Counted from the stretch's first letter, positions 9,830 through 17,799 are shown. The stretch: DNA of 46,764 bases from G020353115 sp964481765 (GCA_964481765.1 CAYZVJ010000008.1:1-46764); one strand, 5' to 3'. Program-made: numbers and translations. Notes: generated by a model not told the origin, from the sequence alone.

Positions 9830-9870
9830 CTGTGGGGAATTTTGAACCACTGGTTCATAATTCCCCACAG
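9830..9870 (+). other. Long near-perfect inverted repeat (20-bp arms)
   Basis: Arms of 20 bp (9830-9849 and 9851-9870) pair with one mismatch around the single base at 9850. The core is TGAACCAcTGGTTCA. It starts 2 bp after the regulator's stop. No T-run follows, so it is not a textbook intrinsic terminator. It could be a hairpin that ends or stabilises the upstream mRNA, or an upstream activator site for the sigma54 promoter about 170 bp away. Confidence 0.75.
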
Positions 9871-10024
9871 TAATTGGTATTCCCTTTCTATTCCAGCTCC
9901 CCACTTTAAAAAAGCTCAACATCGGTTATTCTTTGCTAACGCATTGATTTAGAATCATTCATGTTGGCTGCCTGATCGTAAGTATCCCTTGTGAACATCA
10001 GGAAAAAGAATGAATAAAACGGAT

Positions 10025-10040
10025 TGGCATAAAGGTTGTC
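10025..10040 (+). promoter_or_regulatory. Sigma54-type -24/-12 promoter of the redox operon
   Basis: TTGGCATAAAGGTTGTC matches the -24/-12 consensus (TTGGCAC, four bases, TTGC) with exact GG-N10-GT spacing; T replaces the C of the -12 GC. An NtrC-type regulator is encoded immediately upstream. Transcription would begin near 10050, which falls after the ATG at 10044 and favours the next in-frame ATG at 10098 for the first gene. Confidence 0.65.
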
Positions 10041-10043
10041 ATA

Positions 10044-10364
10044 ATGACAGCAATCGAAGCAATAACATTCATTGGAAAAATAAAAAACTTTAACCAAATG
10101 GAACACTTTAATGACCTATGCGTAACATGCAAGAACAGTTCCTCCTGCATGTATGTTAAACATGGAAAGCGACCAGTATACCGGTGTGAAGAATTTGAAG
10201 TTTATTCCTACCGTCCGGTAAATAGAAATAATGCCGAGCCAAAACAGGAGGTAATGGAAGATAATCCCAGCTTCACCGGGATTTGCAAAAATTGTGGTAA
10301 CCGCAAGACCTGCATGAATGCAAAACCGGATAGAGTGATCTGGCACTGCGAGGATTATGTATAA
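10044..10364 (+). CDS. Small Cys-rich protein with two C-x2-C-x5-C-x(11-12)-C modules
   Basis: The frame gives 106 residues from the ATG at 10044 or 88 from the ATG at 10098; the sigma54 promoter just upstream favours the shorter form. Two tandem modules (CVTCKNSSSC followed by RCEEFE, and CKNCGNRKTC followed by HCEDY) each hold four cysteines and probably bind zinc or an iron-sulphur centre. I do not recognise a named family. It is the first gene of the redox operon, 32 bp before the NuoE-like gene, and could be an assembly factor, an electron carrier or a regulator of the complex. Which one cannot be told from sequence. Confidence 0.8.
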   Translation: MTAIEAITFIGKIKNFNQMEHFNDLCVTCKNSSSCMYVKHGKRPVYRCEEFEVYSYRPVNRNNAEPKQEVMEDNPSFTGICKNCGNRKTCMNAKPDRVIWHCEDYV

Positions 10365-10396
10365 AACAATCCTGTAACTGAAAATATCTGCCAATA

Positions 10397-11254
10397 ATGT
10401 ATTTAATAAAAGGTCAAATCGAAAAAGAGTCTGCTGAGTCAATTATAGACGAATGTATACAAAAGCATGGTAGGTTTCTTATTGCCATTTTACAGGATAT
10501 ACAAAGGCGTTATAATTATCTTCCTGAAAACATGTTGAGGGTACTTGCAGAAAAGCTACATATCACCATTCGTGATGTTTATGGAGTAGCCAGTTTTTAC
10601 AAAGCGTTCAGCTTTAACCCAAAGGGGAAGCACATCATAACCACATGCACGGGTACTGCATGTCATGTTCGCGGCAGTTCAAAGATCGTGGATGCTTTCT
10701 CGAATACACTACGCATTAAACCGGGTGAAACGACCAAAGACAAGATGTTCACATTAGAAACAGCAGCCTGTCTGGGCTGTTGTGCCATAGGACCTGTTGT
10801 GGTTGTTGATGGCGACTACCTGCCTAAAGTTAAAGTCAACAACATTAGAAAAATTATTGATGAAACGAAAAACGGTATGGGTGGTCCTATGGAGAAAGAT
10901 GATAAGCGAATATTTCCCATTCAGGTCGTTTGCCCGCAGTGCAATCACAGTTTGATGAAACCGGAACATCCGATTGATAATTATCCCTGCATCCATGTAA
11001 CCATATCATTTCATCGTAAGCATGGATGGTTGAGGTTGTCTTCACTGTATGGCAGCTTCAATATTGAATCCGAGCACGAAATACCGGTTGATACCGAAGT
11101 AAATTTCTTTTGCCCACATTGTCATGCAGAATTGGTAGGTAGTTCAACATGTCCTGAATGTAGTTCTCAGATGATTCTTATGCTTGTACAAAATGGTGGC
11201 AATATTCAGATTTGCTCCCGGAGAGGATGCAAAGGACATATTTTGGATGTTTAG
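10397..11254 (+). CDS. NuoE/HydC-like [2Fe-2S] subunit (StnC-type) with C-terminal zinc-ribbon extension
   Basis: Residues 1-155 form the NuoE-like helical plus thioredoxin-like [2Fe-2S] fold. Cluster ligands are C84 and C89 (CTGTAC) and C125 and C129 (CLGCC), all four present. Typical NuoE-like subunits of this type have about 160 residues; here about 120 more follow, with cysteine pairs in VCPQCNH, FFCPHCHAEL, STCPECSS and ICSRRGCKGH, probably zinc ribbons. The subunit would carry an electron between the NuoF-like flavin and partner clusters. It precedes the NuoF-NfnB fusion by 44 bp. The fold assignment is firm; the role of the extension is unknown. Confidence 0.88.
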   Translation: MYLIKGQIEKESAESIIDECIQKHGRFLIAILQDIQRRYNYLPENMLRVLAEKLHITIRDVYGVASFYKAFSFNPKGKHIITTCTGTACHVRGSSKIVDAFSNTLRIKPGETTKDKMFTLETAACLGCCAIGPVVVVDGDYLPKVKVNNIRKIIDETKNGMGGPMEKDDKRIFPIQVVCPQCNHSLMKPEHPIDNYPCIHVTISFHRKHGWLRLSSLYGSFNIESEHEIPVDTEVNFFCPHCHAELVGSSTCPECSSQMILMLVQNGGNIQICSRRGCKGHILDV

Positions 11255-11298
11255 GATCCCATGCTAATATTTTATTACTTTTTAAGAATGAGGAACGT

Positions 11299-14200
11299 AT
11301 GAAACAAGTATCGTCAGTTGAGGATTTGATTGATTTTCGCAAGCTTATCATGACACAGGATGAAGAGCAAATACCTTGTTTGGTGTTGTGTGCAGGTACC
11401 GGTGGCCAGGCAAGTGGATCAAATGATATTATGCGGATCATAAAGCGTCATATCATTGAACACAACCTTCATGATAAGATTGCGTTACGGGTTACGGGCT
11501 GCCTGGGTTTCTGTGAAATGGATCCCTTTATCATCGTTGAGCCGGGAAATCAGGTCTACCCGAAATTAAAAATGGAAGATGTTCCCCTGATCATTGATGC
11601 AGCAATCAGTGGAAAGGTAATTGAAGAGAAGCTATATAAAGAGCCAGAGAGCATTGTAAATTACCGTTCACAGGAAGAGATTCCCTTTTTCAAAAATCAA
11701 ACGCGTACCATATTGGGGAAGAACCAGATTGTGGATCCGATAAGGATCTATAACTACATCATGGGAGATGGGTATGCTGCCTTTGAAAAAGTGATATCCA
11801 ATCCGGATCCCGAATGGATCATCAACGAAATTAAGGAAGCCGAATTGAGGGGGCGTGGAGGAGCCGGTTTTCCAACTGGTGTAAAATGGGAAATTGCCAG
11901 GAAAGCCGGTAATAATTCAACGCAGAAATACCTGGTTTGCAATGCAGATGAGGGAGATCCGGGAGCTTATATGGACCGGAGCCTGCTCGAAGGGAATCCA
12001 CACCTCATTATTGAAGGCATGATGATCGCCGGTATTGCTATCGGTGCAACGAAAAGTTTTATCTATGTACGCAGTGAATACCCGTTAGCTTTAAAACATA
12101 CGCTTATTGCCATCAGGCAGGCACGTTTCCTGGGTTTACTCGGGGAAAATATTCTTGGCACGGGCATAGACTTTGATATTGAAATTGTGCGGGGTGCCGG
12201 AGCATTTGTTTGCGGAGAAGAGACTGCACTCATCAAGTCTATCGAAGGGAAGATGGCACACCCGAAACAGCGTCCTCCTTATCCTGTTAACCAGGGAATC
12301 TGGGGACAGCCTACCTGTATTAACAACGTTGAAACCCTGGCAAATGTGCCGGTAATCATCAGTAAAGGGGCTAAAGAGTATAAAAAAGTCGGGATCCCGG
12401 GTAGCCGGGGCACCAAAATATTCTCTCTGGTTGGGAAGATAAAAAACACCGGTCTGGTGGAAGTTCCGTTTGGAACCACCATTCGCGAAATAGTGTATAA
12501 AATAGGAGGAGGACCATATGGAGATGCCCGGCTGAAAGCAATACAAACCGGCGGACCCTCGGGTGGTTGTATCCCTGAAAAGATGTTCGACCTGCCCATT
12601 GATTACGAAAGCCTGAATAAAGCAGGATCCATTATGGGATCAGGCGGTATGATCGTTATGGATGAACATACCTGTATGGTTGATATCGCACGCTATTTTA
12701 CCGCATTTCTTCAGGAAGAGTCGTGCGGGAAATGTTCTATCTGCCGGGAAGGTACCCAGAGAATAACCGAAATACTGACCAATATCACTAAGGGACGCGG
12801 TAAAATGGAGGACCTGGACCTGCTGGAAGAGCTGGGACAGGTTATGAAAGATGCGTCAATGTGCGGGCTTGGCCAGACAGCAGCAAACCCGCTGCTGGCA
12901 ACACTTCGGTACTACAGGGAAGAATACATTGAACACATTGAAAAGAAAAAATGTCGGGCGGTTGTTTGTAAGGAGATCATTTCATCTCCCTGTCAGTTTA
13001 GCTGCCCTATTGATACAGAGGTTCCTGTTTATGTCGCACTAATTGCTCATAAACGGTACGAGGAAGCCCTGAAAATAATTAAAAAGGACAATCCGTTTGC
13101 TTCCGTACTGGCACGGGTATGCCATCATCCCTGTGAATCCAGGTGTAAGGCAGGTGAAGGAGGTGATCCCATTGCCATCCGGGATCTCAAGCGGTTTGTT
13201 ACCGATTATGGAATACAACACAGGTTGTGTCTGACAACCGATCCGCCTGAAAAACCCAACGGAATTAAAGTTGCTATTGTGGGCTCAGGTCCCGCAGGAC
13301 TTACCTGTGGTTTCTATCTCTCGAAAAAGGGGTATGAAGTTACCGTGTTTGAAAAAGAAAAAGTAATCGGTGGAATGCTTGCAATGGGAATTCCTGAATA
13401 CAGACTGCCCAGGGATATACTGGAATACGATCTGGATTATGTCAGAAGTGCCGGTATGGAGATAAAAACAAATACCGCACTCGGCACAGATTATACAATA
13501 GATAGCCTGTTTAACCAGGGTTATAAAGCACTCTTTCTGGCAACCGGATCACACAAATCATTGAACCTGGGCTTAAAGGATGAACACGTTGAAGGTGTTT
13601 TGCCTGGAATGAAAGCATTGTCATCATTGAATCTTGGAGAAAAAATCGACCTGGGTACAAAAGTTGGAATAATCGGTGGCGGTAATACCGCTGTGGATGC
13701 CGCCCGGCGTATATTGCGGGCAGAAGCATCGGAAAGTGTTGCAATGGTTGATACAGCAAGAAGTGTATTGCGTACAACCACACCCGAAAGCGTTACCATA
13801 TTCTACCGCAGAACCCTGGATGAGATACCTGCCTATGAAGAAGAGGTAGAAGGTGCCGCAGAGGAAGGAATAACCATTGAATTCCTCACTGCTCCAAAAC
13901 GGATAATTTCCGAACATGGGAGACTGAAAGCGTGTGAGTTTCTCCGGATGAAACTGGGAGAGGTGGATGAATCGGGTCGAAGAAGACCGGTGCCGATAAA
14001 AGGCTCTGAGTTTACCGTTGAACTGGATACATTAATCGTTTCCATTAGTGAAAGTCCCGATGTCTCATTCCTCCAGGATACAGGACTTGAATTTTCAAAA
14101 TGGGATACGGTCATCATTGATCCGGAAACCTGCCTGACCAAAAGACCGGGGATCTTTGCCGGGGGCGATGTGGTTACCGGACCCAATACCGTGGTTGATG

Positions 14201-14541
14201 CAGTGGCATCCGGTAAGACCGCTGCAGCGTCAATTGACCAGTATCTTACCGGAAAAGAGGTGAAGCGGGAATACAAAATAACCAGGCCATCAAAATATAT
14301 TGAACCCGTTGAGTTCTCGGAAGATGAAATGGACGAATTATTAACTACCGGGAGAACAAAAATGCCTGTGTTGTCTCCTGAGAAGAGAAAATATAACCTG
14401 ATCGAAGTATCTCAGGGATTGCCGGAAAAGATGGCAATCCAGGAGGCAAAACGATGCCTCCGCTGTGAACTGGAAACAGAGGAAGGAAAATTGTTCCTGG
14501 AAAAATTGCAAGAAAACAACGCATTAAAGGAGGTGCAATAA
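11299..14541 (+). CDS. NuoF-NfnB/GltD fusion flavoprotein (StnB-type electron-bifurcating transhydrogenase subunit)
   Basis: The ATG at 11299, preceded by AGGA, gives 1080 residues; the frame is open upstream to 11212 but that overlaps the previous gene. Order: thioredoxin-like [2Fe-2S] domain (C27, C31, C68, C72), NuoF FMN/NADH domain (GRGGAGFPTGVKWE near 184, NADEGDPGAYMDRS near 213), [4Fe-4S] motif ESCGKCSICREG near 473, then a GltD/NfnB-like module: Cys-rich N-part (CQFSCPIDTEVP near 564), FAD motif GSGPAGLTCG near 660, NADP(H) motif GGGNTAVDAARR near 792, and AGGDVVTGPNT near 953. This NuoF plus NfnB fusion is the hallmark of the Stn family, which couples NADPH oxidation or formation to NAD and ferredoxin. 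It overlaps the next gene by one base. The first domain lacks the second canonical Cys (GTGGQASGS in place of GTGCxASGS). Confidence 0.9.
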   Translation: MKQVSSVEDLIDFRKLIMTQDEEQIPCLVLCAGTGGQASGSNDIMRIIKRHIIEHNLHDKIALRVTGCLGFCEMDPFIIVEPGNQVYPKLKMEDVPLIIDAAISGKVIEEKLYKEPESIVNYRSQEEIPFFKNQTRTILGKNQIVDPIRIYNYIMGDGYAAFEKVISNPDPEWIINEIKEAELRGRGGAGFPTGVKWEIARKAGNNSTQKYLVCNADEGDPGAYMDRSLLEGNPHLIIEGMMIAGIAIGATKSFIYVRSEYPLALKHTLIAIRQARFLGLLGENILGTGIDFDIEIVRGAGAFVCGEETALIKSIEGKMAHPKQRPPYPVNQGIWGQPTCINNVETLANVPVIISKGAKEYKKVGIPGSRGTKIFSLVGKIKNTGLVEVPFGTTIREIVYKIGGGPYGDARLKAIQTGGPSGGCIPEKMFDLPIDYESLNKAGSIMGSGGMIVMDEHTCMVDIARYFTAFLQEESCGKCSICREGTQRITEILTNITKGRGKMEDLDLLEELGQVMKDASMCGLGQTAANPLLATLRYYREEYIEHIEKKKCRAVVCKEIISSPCQFSCPIDTEVPVYVALIAHKRYEEALKIIKKDNPFASVLARVCHHPCESRCKAGEGGDPIAIRDLKRFVTDYGIQHRLCLTTDPPEKPNGIKVAIVGSGPAGLTCGFYLSKKGYEVTVFEKEKVIGGMLAMGIPEYRLPRDILEYDLDYVRSAGMEIKTNTALGTDYTIDSLFNQGYKALFLATGSHKSLNLGLKDEHVEGVLPGMKALSSLNLGEKIDLGTKVGIIGGGNTAVDAARRILRAEASESVAMVDTARSVLRTTTPESVTIFYRRTLDEIPAYEEEVEGAAEEGITIEFLTAPKRIISEHGRLKACEFLRMKLGEVDESGRRRPVPIKGSEFTVELDTLIVSISESPDVSFLQDTGLEFSKWDTVIIDPETCLTKRPGIFAGGDVVTGPNTVVDAVASGKTAAASIDQYLTGKEVKREYKITRPSKYIEPVEFSEDEMDELLTTGRTKMPVLSPEKRKYNLIEVSQGLPEKMAIQEAKRCLRCELETEEGKLFLEKLQENNALKEVQ
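14526..14535 (+). promoter_or_regulatory. Strong Shine-Dalgarno site before the ferredoxin-like subunit
   Basis: AAAGGAGGTG lies 5 bases before the ATG at 14541 and inside the end of the fusion gene. Such strong sites are rare in Bacteroidota, and this one fixes the start of the overlapping gene. Confidence 0.7.
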
Positions 14542-15236
14542 TGAACATAAAAATCGATGGAATACGTGTTGACGTCCCGGAGGATTTTACCATACTCGAA
14601 GCTGCGAGATTCCTCGGGTTAGACATTCCTACACTTTGCTATCATGAGGGTTTGTCAGCCTGGGGAGGCTGTCGCCTTTGTGTTGTTGAAATAGGGGAGG
14701 GTGATAGAAAAAAGATGGTAACATCCTGTACTTACCCGGTTGAAGAGGGACTGGTTGTACATACCTCTTCTGAAAAAGTTGTAAAAGCCCGGAAAATGAT
14801 CCTTGAATTGCTCATTGCGCAGTGCCCGACATCAAAAACACTGCAGGATCTTGCGTCAAAAATGGGTCTTTCGCAGGTAAGGTTTACACCCAAATGGGAA
14901 GACTGTATCTATTGTGGATTGTGTATTCGAATTTGCAATGAGCAGATGATGGGCAAAGCCATCGGTTTTGTGGGCAGAGGTGATAAACTAAAAATAGATA
15001 CCCCGTTTGATAAAGAGTCGGATGATTGCAGACGGTGTGGCGGGTGTATCTATATATGCCCTGCCTGTACCATGCGCTGCCCGGGACCGGATCACGATAT
15101 TGTGTTGTGCAATGGTTGTTTTAATAACCTCCAGCCAACCTGTACTTCCAATGAAGATAATTATAATTGCTGGATGGGCTTGAAATATGAATGCGGAACA
15201 TGTGTCCGGGATGAAGAATCACAAATAAAAAAGTAA
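14541..15236 (+). CDS. NuoG-N-terminal-like ferredoxin subunit (StnA-type) with Cys-rich tail
   Basis: The 231 residues begin with a plant-type [2Fe-2S] domain (C33, C44, C47, C63). Two ferredoxin-like [4Fe-4S] motifs follow: C122-x2-C125-x2-C128-x3-C132 and C163-x2-C166-x2-C169-x3-C173. There is no H-cluster domain, so it is not a hydrogenase. After C173 there are eight further cysteines (176, 180, 190, 193, 201, 210, 218, 221), more than the family needs, probably another metal site. It should accept or donate ferredoxin electrons in the transhydrogenase complex. It starts within the stop codon of the fusion gene (TAATG) and is followed 25 bp later by the glutamate-synthase-like gene. Confidence 0.87.
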   Translation: MNIKIDGIRVDVPEDFTILEAARFLGLDIPTLCYHEGLSAWGGCRLCVVEIGEGDRKKMVTSCTYPVEEGLVVHTSSEKVVKARKMILELLIAQCPTSKTLQDLASKMGLSQVRFTPKWEDCIYCGLCIRICNEQMMGKAIGFVGRGDKLKIDTPFDKESDDCRRCGGCIYICPACTMRCPGPDHDIVLCNGCFNNLQPTCTSNEDNYNCWMGLKYECGTCVRDEESQIKK

Positions 15237-15261
15237 GAATAACCTTTAAAAATATCTTAAC

Positions 15262-16842
15262 ATGAGCTACGGAAAAATAAATGCATCAGCGGCAACCCTG
15301 ACAAAAAACAGAACAGAAGATGCCATTGTACCAACGAGCGGAATGTGTGCTACCTGTATTGATGGGTGTATTGGTATGTGCGATATCGGAAAATCAGCCT
15401 ACAGAGGTGCTGAAGTGATCTATCCGCAACCCTTTGGGATCATCTCTTCAGCTTCTGAAAAAGAGTACCCTGTTGACCTGTCACATTTTAGCATTATGGG
15501 TACATGCCGGGGTGCCTACGGAATTGAAGCCAGTTCTGATAAAGCACTGTTTGAAAATGTTTCTATTGAACAAACCATTGGGCATGATCAGGGTATTAAA
15601 CTGAAGATGCCGGTTGTTATTCCCGGACTTGGATCTACAAACATTGCGAAAAACAACTGGGAAGGACTGGCTATTGGAGCTGCCATCACCGGTATAATGG
15701 TTACCATTGGTGAAAACGTAACGGGTATGGATCCTGAGTCCGTAATAAAAAACGGGAAAGTTACCAAATCACCCCAACTGGAACACCGCATCAAAACATT
15801 TCAGAAATGGCAGCAGGATGGCTATGGAGGAATTGTTTTACAGGCAAATGTGGAAGATACCAACCTCGGTGCCCAGGAATATGCCCTCCAGAAGCTGGGT
15901 GTGAAAATTGTTGAATTGAAATGGGGCCAGGGAGCCAAAGACATTGGCGGAGAGGTAAAGATTAAGGATTTGAAACGGGCTCAGATGTTGAAAGAGAGAG
16001 GGTATGTGGTTCTGCCGGATCCGTTTGACGAAAATGTGATCAATGCCTTTAACAATCATGTTTTCCATGAGTTTGAACGGCATTCAAGATTGGGAATGGT
16101 GGACATTGAAAGCTTTATGAAACGTGTGGAGCAATTGAGAAATGCAGGCGCCGAATATGTTTTCCTGAAAACGGGCGCTTACAGACCAGGCGACCTTGCA
16201 CTGGCTGTACGGTGTGCCTCAGAGGCAAAACTTGACCTGCTGACTGTAGATGCTGCCGGTGGCGGAACAGGAATGAGCCCATGGCGGATGATGAACGAAT
16301 GGGGTGTCCCACCCATTGAGCTATGGTCATTGTTTTATAATTACCTCACCGAGTTGAAGAATAAAAAGAAATATATACCCGATGCTGCATTTGCCAGTGG
16401 AATAACCATGGAAGACCAGATGTTCAAGGGCTTGGCTCTTGGTGCTCCCTTCTTTAAGATGATCGGTATGGGAAGAGCACCTCTCGCCGCTGCCATGGTG
16501 GGTAAAAACCTGGGAATAGCCATAGAAGATGGTGATCTGCCGGTCTATGTATCCCGGTTTGGCCGGACAAAAGATGAAATTTTTGAGACAGCACCCGAGC
16601 TGAGGAAAACATTCGGTGATAAGTTTGACGACATCCCCACCGGTGCAATAGGACTCTATACCTATATGAAAAGGCTTCACCAGGGACTGCGTCAGATCAT
16701 GTGCGGATCCAGGAAGTTTGCACTGGAATACATCGACAGAAACGATATCGCTGCATTAACCCCGGAAGCCAGCAGAATAAGCGGTATACCCTATATCATG
16801 GATTGCGATAAAAAGGAGGCCGCAAAGATACTGGACTTCTAA
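15262..16842 (+). CDS. FMN-binding glutamate-synthase-like protein (no glutaminase domain)
   Basis: This 526-residue protein matches the FMN/2-oxoglutarate-binding barrel of the glutamate synthase large subunit. DAAGGGTGMSPWRMMNEWGV and FASGITMEDQMFKGLALGA are the typical barrel-end motifs. It lacks the N-terminal glutaminase domain with its catalytic Cys, and the C-terminal GXGXG domain of canonical GltB. The usual [3Fe-4S] loop motif CxxxxC-PVG is also not seen. Instead an N-terminal cluster motif C29-x2-C32-x3-C36-x3-C40 is present. The gene closes the transhydrogenase operon, and electrons could come from the GltD-like module of the fusion protein. It may make glutamate from free ammonia, or reduce another substrate; the real reaction is unknown. 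Confidence 0.85.
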   Translation: MSYGKINASAATLTKNRTEDAIVPTSGMCATCIDGCIGMCDIGKSAYRGAEVIYPQPFGIISSASEKEYPVDLSHFSIMGTCRGAYGIEASSDKALFENVSIEQTIGHDQGIKLKMPVVIPGLGSTNIAKNNWEGLAIGAAITGIMVTIGENVTGMDPESVIKNGKVTKSPQLEHRIKTFQKWQQDGYGGIVLQANVEDTNLGAQEYALQKLGVKIVELKWGQGAKDIGGEVKIKDLKRAQMLKERGYVVLPDPFDENVINAFNNHVFHEFERHSRLGMVDIESFMKRVEQLRNAGAEYVFLKTGAYRPGDLALAVRCASEAKLDLLTVDAAGGGTGMSPWRMMNEWGVPPIELWSLFYNYLTELKNKKKYIPDAAFASGITMEDQMFKGLALGAPFFKMIGMGRAPLAAAMVGKNLGIAIEDGDLPVYVSRFGRTKDEIFETAPELRKTFGDKFDDIPTGAIGLYTYMKRLHQGLRQIMCGSRKFALEYIDRNDIAALTPEASRISGIPYIMDCDKKEAAKILDF

Positions 16843-16876
16843 GGAATTTCTGCAAAATAGAATAATTTGAATGGAT

Positions 16877-16911
16877 GAGAAGGGAGAAGCTTTTTCCCTT
16901 CTCTTTTTTTT
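16877..16911 (+). terminator. Intrinsic terminator of the redox operon
   Basis: GAGAAGGGA (16877-16885) pairs perfectly with TCCCTTCTC (16895-16903) and is followed directly by eight T. It lies 35 bp after the stop of the glutamate-synthase-like gene. Confidence 0.88.
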
Positions 16912-16968
16912 CTGCTCCGGAAAAAAATGATGGAATTCCCCTGGAAAAATCGGGGTACGAAAGCATAT

Positions 16969-16999
16969 CTCGTCGCTCGACTTGAGTTCGGGCGACGAG
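16969..16999 (+). repeat. Dispersed hairpin repeat, copy 1
   Basis: CTCGTCGC and GCGACGAG form an 8-bp perfect stem around a 15-base loop. A homologous copy is at 18965-18995, differing only in the loop. The two copies flank the GMP synthase gene. Confidence 0.75.
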
Positions 17000-17021
17000 T
17001 TATTAAATGGTAAGTCGGTTT

Positions 17022-17042
17022 TCGGTTACGAAGCCCGTTTCG
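17022..17042 (+). repeat. 21-bp repeat, copy 1
   Basis: The segment containing GGTTACGAAGCCCGTTTCG is identical to 23169-23189. Both copies sit in intergenic DNA rich in CTCGG/TCGG words. Confidence 0.7.
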
Positions 17043-17618
17043 GAATTCGGTAACGTAGAAAAGACGACTGGCGTAAGACGCCTTGCGAACCGGGCCCGGT
17101 CTGGGCGACATCGTTACCGCTTACCGTTAGACGTTTTTCAGACAAAATTCACCATAACATCATCTTTCCCTGTAGGGGATGGATAATTTCAATGCCTCAA
17201 ATAACTTCCAAAGGAATGCCTTTGGCAAAATTAATAAATGCCTCAAGTTCTAAATACGGGGTATTCACTGGGTAAAAACAAAATTTTCAAAGCAAAAAAT
17301 CCCCCGCCCATGACGATCCCGCTGTGCGGGATTTCAGGACACCCCCTTTCAGGAAAAGGGGGACGATTGATATTTATTTTGAAAATCCGGGAGGAAGAAG
17401 TAATATGTTCAAATATTTTGAATAGACCATACTATTTTTTACATGGAATAATAAGGTAATCACTTCCCTTCTTCATTCTTAATTCGTTACTTATTATTCG
17501 GTATTCAGGTTAAAGTGTAGCCTGCTCGACTGAACGTCGTTCGGACTGGTAAGCTCACGAAACATGCTGAAAGCATGGTGAGTAATTTTAAATGTTGAAT
17601 TACAATCGAGTTACTACT

Positions 17619-17639
17619 GTCCGAAGGACTCCTACGGAG
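17619..17639 (+). repeat. Two adjoining mini-palindromes between direct repeats
   Basis: GTCCgaaGGAC and CTCCtacGGAG share one base and lie between two copies of GAGTTACTAC, themselves flanked by AATTACAATCG words. The same kind of 4-bp-stem, 3-base-loop units recurs at 43736-43784. Confidence 0.6.
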
Positions 17640-17688
17640 AGTTACTACCGAATTACAATCGTATGACTTAGGACGCTTAACGACACGG

Positions 17689-17740
17689 GCCCTGTGAAAT
17701 CCTGCAAAGCAGGAGCGGCTTCGCCACTATTTCACAGGGC
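17689..17740 (+). repeat. Three-way-junction-like nested inverted repeat
   Basis: GCCCTGTGAAAT (17689-17700) pairs perfectly with ATTTCACAGGGC (17729-17740). Inside are two further hairpins, CCTGCaaaGCAGG (17701-17713) and AGCGGCttcGCCACT (17714-17728, one mismatch). Every base between the outer arms belongs to an inner hairpin, which suggests selection for a branched fold in DNA or RNA. Confidence 0.75.
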
Positions 17741-17756
17741 GGGCATCGTTACCCAG

Positions 17757-17772
17757 CCTGCCGGCTGGCAGG
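17757..17772 (+). repeat. REP-like CCTGCC palindrome
   Basis: CCTGCC-GGCT-GGCAGG. Related units occur at 6384-6443, 19105-19120 and 26752-26768. Confidence 0.6.
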
Positions 17773-17799
17773 CGAACACCGATAGACGTTTTTTTATTA

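Noticed and set aside
10397..16842. Operon as an electron-bifurcating [FeFe] hydrogenase (HydABC)
   Set aside because: The NuoG-like subunit stops after the ferredoxin part and has no H-cluster domain; the NuoF subunit is fused to a GltD/NfnB module, which fits Stn instead.
11299..16842. Operon as ordinary glutamate synthase (GltB plus GltD)
   Set aside because: No glutaminase domain, no GXGXG domain, and the GltD part is fused to NuoF.
16839..17459. Open frames after the redox operon on both strands
   Set aside because: They run through terminator, hairpins and repeats, have arginine- and proline-rich low-quality translations, and match no family.
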